Source: Tetmemena sp. SeJ-2015
Taxonomy: Eukaryota; Ciliophora; Spirotrichea; Sporadotrichida; Oxytrichidae
NCBI GenBank assembly: GCA_027382625.1
Contig: JAJKFJ010022026.1
Span: forward strand, 1 to 64,000
Direction: 5' to 3'
DNA length: 64,000 bases
Position 1 is the first letter of the stretch, and the number at the start of each line of letters is the position of its first letter. The notes under the pieces were generated by a model, which was not told the DNA's origin, ran no database searches, and saw only the letters and a list, made by a program, of their open reading frames with translations. Below are positions 58,701-64,000 of this stretch, piece by piece. The position numbers and the translations under genes were made by a program.

Positions 58701-59964
58701 GAAAGTACTCGTAGGCTTGGTACTATTAGGATTTTAAGCTGAACTTATTAAAAAGTAAAGTCGTGTAGAGGAGACTTGATTAGAAATCTTCACGATTTGA
58801 GGAGGGAAGAGCTAGAAAATGCGCAATTAGAAGTTTAAGTAACGAATCCTATATAAGGATAGCAAGTTAGGCTTGTTAGGACCACCTCGGGAGGGAAAGT
58901 AATCAGCAGATAACCTCCGTTGTCATAAGCTTGAGGAATCTGGATATTAAAATTCAAATCTGTCGTTGCTCCAACAGCCTGGCTTGAATAAGGGCCAACG
59001 CTATAAGTAACAATATCACCAGGAATAGTGGGTTGTACTGTAAGGAGTGTGCTTGTCTGATCGATTGTATAGTACTAACTATCAAGAGTTGAAATTTGAA
59101 AGCTTGACGTCTGCTTTAAGGATTTAGGATTTGTGATCTTTTGAATTTCAATTTGGACATATTTCCCACTGACAGGAGTAAGGATAGTATTTTTTAGAGC
59201 CCCTTGAAAGTATATGGAGTTAGTTGTAGCTACTATCTGCCCTGTTTGCCAATCCTAATCATAGATCTTGATTCTGGTATCTGTGTTCGCTATTCCTGTC
59301 GGTACAGATATCTCTCCATTTGGAAACGTCACCTAGAACTGGCCATCTCCAGGTATAGAATTTGATATTTGAAATTTGAATGTAAAGACTCCTATGTCAC
59401 TAACTTTAGAGCTAGGGAATCCGTGAGAGACTAGTCATAAATATCTCCAGGATATATTTGCACAGCAGTGGATGAAAGAATAGTATCGTAGAGGCTATTC
59501 CCATTCTTATCGTTTATAATGATGTGGAAGTTTGTAACCAAGCTAGCTCTTCCTGGGTTTAAAATATAGCCGATCTCGTACTCGAAGGCTACATCGAAGT
59601 TTATATTGCTTGAGATTGTAAACTAAACCATCTTCTAGGTTGAATCGTAGACGCAATTGCTGAGGGCCTGCGTAGAGTCTGTGAGTTTAATATACCTCCT
59701 GCATATGGTTACTACGCCTGAGTTTCCCAGAATTAGGGAGACAGTAGATGGGATAAAAGTTTGTATGACTGTGCCAGCATCAAACGAAAGCTCAGAAGGT
59801 ATAAGTGTAAATCTGTATGTTGCCTGCTAATTTACTTTATTTTGGCTATTAGAAATACTCACTCCAGCTACTAAATCCTATGCGTTCGAGTAGTTGAGGA
59901 GCAAAATAAAGGATATCAGAATCATAGAAATGGAGTGATAGAAGGCGCAATTACTTGTTATCAT
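49722..59964 (-). CDS. giant secreted/membrane protein with Cys-rich C-terminal region
   Basis: The ATG at 59964 starts MITSNCAFYHSISMILISFI, continuing LLLNYSNAQ, a clear signal peptide. About 8 kb follow of weakly repetitive, Ser/Thr/Asn-rich beta-type sequence with few cysteines; units about 100-150 residues long suggest tandem extracellular beta-sandwich domains. Near 50.4-51.3 kb (minus) lies a furin/GFR-like Cys-rich region (CETCDSTCFTCSGSSSNC, then CMETCPVGYFANYDTHNC), then TM segments (PMYLASSAALIGVTLLASKL, LSLVGNSFLAIYFVTLVLDL, GLGVNSIILNSIMIGVQVYK). The UGA is at 49722-49724. Product about 3,000 aa or more. AT-rich inserts (e.g. 57185-57300) are probable IESs. The layout recalls large ciliate surface proteins; function unknown. 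Confidence 0.65.
57185..57300 (-). other. probable IES or intron in the giant gene (boundaries not set)
   Basis: This block is much richer in A+T and homopolymers than the coding DNA on both sides, and the surrounding frame does not run through it cleanly. I did not find a unique pointer pair. Confidence 0.4.
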
Positions 59965-60048
59965 TTTCAATTTAAATTTATAAATTTTTCTATATCTAAA
60001 AGCTAAGTTTTTTCCTTATCGGAGAAATAAAGAAATTTATTAAAATTA

Positions 60049-61946
60049 TCACTCTTTAATTTAAGCTGATTATGTTTCTTTGTCGGCTTCTAATTTTTGT
60101 AAAGGCTTTTCATAAACCTCCTCCAGAAAATTAAGCATATCTTTGAAGTCTAACTCTACTATGCTATCATCCAAGTATCTTATGCTCGACTTGAGATTAA
60201 AATACTCCTACATAGACTTTAATTCAACGAGTGGAACATATAAATATATAGTTTATACATATTGCAATAGCTCTATCCAGAAGTTAAGATCCTCATTTAA
60301 TTTTCCATCTTGGAGTTCTATTATTTACCCAACTATTAAAGTGTAAGCACTGCCACTGAAGTCCTTCTTTTAATCATTATAAAAAAGGCTTTTATATTTC
60401 TACCTTAAGATCTTGAGTACATCTTCTCGAACTGTCTTGTTATCAATCTTTCCCTTGACCATAGGAAGTAGATAAGGGAGACTCTTAGCTTATATTTTAG
60501 CAAACCTCTCCTCAACAAAAGTATCAATCTGTGTCCTTAATCCATCAGTAATCATAGTGCCAACTTATTTATCTATCTGAAAATAAATTTTAGCAATTTC
60601 TTGGTCCTCTATTTCCAAGAGATTATGGTTTATGTAAGATTCTGAAATTTAAGCCAAAGCCTCTTTTATTTCCGGCTTATTTTGAGAAAGATTTAGAAGG
60701 ATCACTAGCTCCTCAGGTAGAAGATCTTGATGAATCTCTTTCACTTTTTAAAAAAAAAATTGATTACAAGTTAAGACTACTTATTGCATCATCTTATCAG
60801 TTAGCTTTTAGTTTTCAGTGACTGAGAGCACATTAAAAATATCTTTTGGCTTCAAATCAAGGTTAATAAAAAGCAGTTTATAAATCTTTCTTCGCTAAGA
60901 GTCTATCTTCTAATTTTTAAATCTCCACCTCACCTTTTAGAATATCGTGAGTTTGGATCAAGTGATAAAGCTCACTCAACTAAGAGGTCTTCATTAATCT
61001 TTTTGGATCTCCTAATTCCATATCGATAGCGTCGTAAATCTAAAAAAGAACCTAGTTATAAATAATCACTTAAAGAAATAAGTTATTAGATTTATAGATA
61101 TCAGATTCTATTGCTTTGTAAGTGCTTGTATTTTAATAAGAGCAATAAGTGAGATTAGCACTTCTTCAGCACTATACTCATGTATTTTGTTTACTATAAT
61201 AAACTCTATAGTTTTGAGGAAGCTTGAAGAGGGGAGACACTTTCCTTACTAGCAAAGATGAGAGTAGCTGCTCAATATTTTGGCCAGTTCTAGTGGAAGT
61301 AAACCATGAATTCTTCTCAGAGTGATATACTCCATCGTTTTCAAAAGTTTTTGATCTCTCTATTTATACAGAACTAGAGCAGCATAAACCTAAGACAACT
61401 CCTCATTAGATAAAGTGAATTTTAAAACTACGAGTGATTGAAATACTAATTTGCATTTACTTGTGATATTTTAGACCTGAGATACTCTGCAAGCTTCTCG
61501 CATATTTGCTGGTTATCTAAGAAAGCGGAATTTCTAAACATGTAGACTACTTAAGATATAGGTGTCTTATTTGAAAGACTTAGAGAAGTAACTCTAAGCG
61601 TTTCTTCAAAGGCCCTTCTTTGATGCTAAAGATCGTCATTTATCTCTTTCTATTCGTCTATTGAAGTTTCTTTCAGAATTTCTTCAAGAGATCGGTCTTT
61701 GCTTTATGACTTGTTATTTTTTAAATCTTTAGTTTCTTCTTAAACACTATCCTCTTTCTTTTATCTTAAGACGAAATTAGATTGGTAATTTGCTTCTGGG
61801 TATAGGTTAAGTCTAGTTGGTGGTTCATTCGAAACTGCAGAAACAAACAACCTCTATTGATTTTACAAAAGCCTAGTGATTTAAATGCTGAGAGAAATCT
61901 TATGTAGATAATCTTGTTGCTTGGAAAGAGCTCGAACTACTTTCAT
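60049..61946 (-). CDS. hypothetical protein, possibly mitochondrial, helical
   Basis: The ATG at 61946 starts MKVVRALSKQQDYLHKISLS, then IQITRLLQNQQRLFVSAVSN: basic, no acidic residues for about the first ten positions, which could be a mitochondrial presequence. The rest is mostly predicted helix, Lys/Leu/Gln-rich (DLQHQRRAFEETLRVTSLSL, FRNSAFLDNQQICEKLAEYL, LKILRQKYKSLFYNDQKKD), ending DFKDMLNFLEEVYEKPLQKL at the UGA (60049-60051). Some inserts (e.g. about 60745-60775, 61460) look like introns or IESs. The helical-repeat feel recalls organelle RNA-binding families, but I cannot name one. It is divergent from the sphingosine-1-phosphate lyase gene with about 260 bp between starts. Confidence 0.5.
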
Positions 61947-62205
61947 TTTAGTATTTTATAAGCCTCACAATTAATTGTAAAGAGTTTTATCTCTCGATTA
62001 AAAAAGGAGAATCTGTCCTGAAAATCGTGACTGAGAAAATTCAATAGCCTGATAGTCAATGCTTATTAAAGGATTTCGGAGATAAGCAGTTGCCTACTAC
62101 AAATCTTATTTATTAAGATAAAATTCTCATCACTAATACTACTATATCTTTTACAGCTCAAGAACTTAAACTCAGGCAGCAGTAGAGAACCACAAAACCA
62201 CATAC
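61947..62205. promoter_or_regulatory. divergent promoter region
   Basis: About 260 nt between two divergent ATGs (61946 minus, 62206 plus). It must contain both promoters; no TATA-like or other motif is distinctive in this AT-rich stretch. A TTTTACAG just upstream of 62160 could be an acceptor of a 5' UTR intron. Confidence 0.4.
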
Positions 62206-64000
62206 ATGATAGGAACTGAAAAATCAGCTGACATCTTCCAACTCATAGAAGTTGGAAAACAAAGAGCTTTTGATGAGCTCGGAAGAGTAAATGAGATATT
62301 GCGAGACAAAGAGCCGACCACAATTATACTGGGAACATTAGCTGCGATTTTAGTTGTGCAGTATGGCTTATGTATATTGAAAAGCATCGTCAGATACTGC
62401 AAAAACCTTAGAAAAAACTTTATGGTTTCTCTCTTCAACTTCGCTCTCTATATTCCTATGGTGAGGAAGAAGTTAGATGAATAGAAAGTTTTAAATTATT
62501 TCATAATTCTACTGAAAGTCAAGCTGAGAGCAGACTTTAGAAAACAGCTCAAAGGTTTGAGGAAGAACCAGGTCTATGTTTAGGATTGATTTTTATGAGT
62601 TGCCTAAGAACCCATGGAAAGAAGAAACCATTTTAAGCAGAATGGAGCAAGGAAGCTCTAACTCTAAGAAATACTACTCTCAAGGAGGCAAGATATCCGG
62701 AGCGGTTTACACTGCTAACGAAGACCACTGGGACTTTATATCCGAATGCATGAGACTCAATATCGAATCAAACCCACTTCACATTATCGAATTTTCCTAC
62801 GTAGGTTAGCTCGAGTCTGAGATAATAAAGATGGCGCTAGATCTTTATCAGGCACCTAAGGACACTAGCTGCGGACTCTGCACGTCTGGAGGAACTGAAA
62901 GCATCATTGTAGCTTGTCTTGCTTATCGTGAGGCTGGTAGAAAGAAGGGTATTACCAAACCCAACATTGTGGCAACTCAAAGTGTCCATGCTGCTTTTAA
63001 CAAAGCCTGTTTCTATCTGGGTATGGAAATGAGGCAGGCTCCTCTTACAAATTTCAAATGCGACCCTAAGAAATTGTTCTCTCTTGTTGATTCAAATACA
63101 GTTTGCATCGTAGCAAGTAACCCAGACTTTGCTTTCGGATCTTTCGATCCCACCCCTTAGATTGCTAAGTTTGCTAAGGAAAGAGGAATCGGCTGTCATT
63201 CAGACTGCTGTTTGGGAAGTTTCATCAGTGTATTCTCGAAGGATGCTGGATTCAAATTGCCAAGCGAGTTTGACTTCAGAGTTGAAGGAGTGACGTCTAT
63301 TTCGACGGATCCCCATAAGTTCTGTTACGGTCCCAAAGGAGCTTCACTCCTTCTCTTCAGAGATAAGGAGCTTAGAAACGGAACTATAATATTTTAAAAC
63401 TTGGTTCCCAATCACTGGATGGACTGGAGGGCTTTACATTACACCTACTTTGGCTGGAAGTAGATCAGGTGCAGTTATTGCCGGAACCTGGGCAGCTTTG
63501 ATGAAACAAGGAAAGGAAGGGTAAGTGTAGATAATTTTAAACTCCATTTTACTTTGCTTTAAACTTATTCTAAATCACTTTCACAGCTTCATTGATAAGG
63601 CTAAGAACATTTTGGGTGCTGCAAAGAAAATGAGAGAGGAGTTGAAAAAGGTTGATGGCATCGTGGTTTGCTCAACTGACGAGGTAAGACTTAAATTTTC
63701 GTTTTTATGCGACACGTATAGACTGGCGTTGTGAGTTTCACTTCTAATAAAGTTAATGCTATCGCTTTGGCTGAACAAATGGAGCACAAATTCAGATGGC
63801 ACCTCAGCAAGTTGCAGTACCCTGCTGCATGCCACTTGGTCGTGACTGATGCTAACTATCAGCACTGGAAAGAGCTAGCTCCCAACGTTGAGGCTTGCTT
63901 AGCTGAGCTACTCAAGAACCCTGAACTTAACAAAAAGACGTACTTTATGTAATTAATATAAGGGAGATGCTGCTATGTATGGTATGGCTGCCTCTCTTCC
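62206..64000 (+). CDS. sphingosine-1-phosphate lyase (PLP-dependent), 3' end beyond window
   Basis: The ATG at 62206 starts MIGTEKSADIFQLIEVGKQR. One membrane helix follows (TTIILGTLAAILVVQYGLCI), as in ER-anchored S1P lyases. After removal of three IESs the enzyme is continuous: KISGAVYTANEDHWDFISEC, NPLHIIEF, SCGLCTSGGTESIIVACLAY, TQSVHAAFNKACFYLGMEMR, SDCCLGSFISVF and GVTSISTDPHKFCYGPKGAS, where the Lys after DPH is the expected PLP-binding residue. TGWTGGLYITPTLAGSRSGA follows. Introns: 63521-63586 and 63684-63721. Near 63952 another short insert of about 13 nt precedes GDAAMYGMAASL, where the window ends. The enzyme cleaves S1P to hexadecenal and phosphoethanolamine, the exit step of sphingolipid breakdown. 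Confidence 0.93.
62490..62519 (+). other. IES, 30 nt, pointer GAAAGT (S1P lyase), in frame
   Basis: GAAAGT at 62484-62489 and 62514-62519. The insert is 3n long and has no UGA, so it is silent to frame checks. Deletion gives KKLDEQKVKLRADFRKQLKG and removes hydrophobic residues foreign to this family. Confidence 0.75.
62579..62597 (+). other. IES, 19 nt, pointer TATG (S1P lyase)
   Basis: TATG at 62575-62578 and 62594-62597. Deletion removes a UGA and joins LRKNQVY to ELPKNPWKEETILSRM, the family-typical ALP-like segment. Confidence 0.88.
63386..63401 (+). other. IES, 16 nt, pointer AACT (S1P lyase)
   Basis: AACT at 63382-63385 and 63398-63401. Deletion gives ELRNGTWFPITGWTGGLYIT, restoring the frame exactly where S1P lyases have a conserved W-x-GG-x-Y segment. 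Confidence 0.9.
63521..63586 (+). other. intron, 66 nt, GT-AG (S1P lyase)
   Basis: GTAAGTGTAG...TTTCACAG. Splicing joins KQGKEG to FIDKAKNILGAAKKM in frame. Confidence 0.88.
63684..63721 (+). other. intron, 38 nt, GT-AG (S1P lyase)
   Basis: GTAAGACTTA...CGTATAG. Splicing joins VVCSTDE to TGVVSFTSNKVNAIAL in frame. Confidence 0.88.

Noticed and set aside
63390..63400. Programmed +1 frameshifting at TTT-TAA-A in S1P lyase, and similar at 62575-62597
   Set aside because: At first sight these looked like Euplotes-style frameshift sites, but pointer-flanked IESs (AACT, TATG) restore both frame and conserved residues, which frameshifting does not.
1..64000. CRISPR arrays, rRNA genes, prokaryotic operons, viral genes
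   Set aside because: No regular spaced repeats, no rRNA-like conserved blocks and no viral hallmark proteins were seen; gene structure is eukaryotic throughout.

Overview
The window reads as germline (micronuclear) DNA of a hypotrich-type ciliate. UAA and UAG run throughout recognisable proteins as sense codons (almost certainly glutamine) and only UGA ends genes. Genes carry short GT-AG introns. They are also broken by short AT-rich inserts, each flanked by a 3-12 bp direct repeat. Deleting an insert plus one repeat copy restores conserved protein. This is the signature of internal eliminated sequences (IESs) between macronuclear-destined segments (MDSs) with pointer repeats. I could place 25 such inserts by eye; two of them are weaker calls. 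A 17-nt G4T4-type telomeric tract at 105-121 fits the same lineage. The species cannot be told from this window.

Layout: 0.3-2.1 kb, 5' two thirds of a Ser/Thr kinase (+), cut off inside the catalytic domain. 2.2-8.7 kb, coiled-coil protein (-). 9.0-13.2 kb, cyclic-nucleotide-gated type cation channel with a CCHC knuckle (+). 13.3-13.9 kb, small coiled-coil protein (-). 14.4-31.5 kb, one PP2C phosphatase gene (-) whose C-terminal MDS (14.4-15.4 kb) is separated from the rest (28.3-31.5 kb) by a 12.9-kb AT-rich IES with a 12-bp pointer. That IES holds at least one candidate gene of its own (+, 23.2-24.8 kb). 31.6-35.7 kb, large coiled-coil protein (-). 35.8-38.7 kb, ankyrin-repeat/coiled-coil protein with six IESs (-). 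39.1-40.3 kb, protein with three PGG-type microtubule-factor-like motifs (-). 40.7-43.4 kb, peptidase S11 / D-Ala-D-Ala carboxypeptidase-like protein (+). 43.8-44.9 kb, ubiquitin-eS31 (RPS27A) (+). 45.2-47.4 kb, amino-acid transporter of the AAAP type (-). 48.1-49.4 kb, Stm1/SERBP1-like RGG protein (+). 49.7-60.0 kb, giant secreted/membrane protein (-). 60.0-61.9 kb, unknown, possibly mitochondrial protein (-). 62.2 kb to the end, sphingosine-1-phosphate lyase (+, runs off the window).

The genes are housekeeping and signalling genes with no obvious shared pathway, as expected if each ends up on its own small macronuclear chromosome. The main interest is DNA organisation: tiny IESs (14-70 nt) with pointers inside the most conserved codons, one very large IES with a nested gene, and one gene whose remaining parts are not in the window. 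Some single-base frame slips have no pointer explanation and may be assembly errors. Because only UGA stops translation, long open frames in AT-rich DNA are weak evidence, and calls inside the 12.9-kb IES are scored low for that reason.
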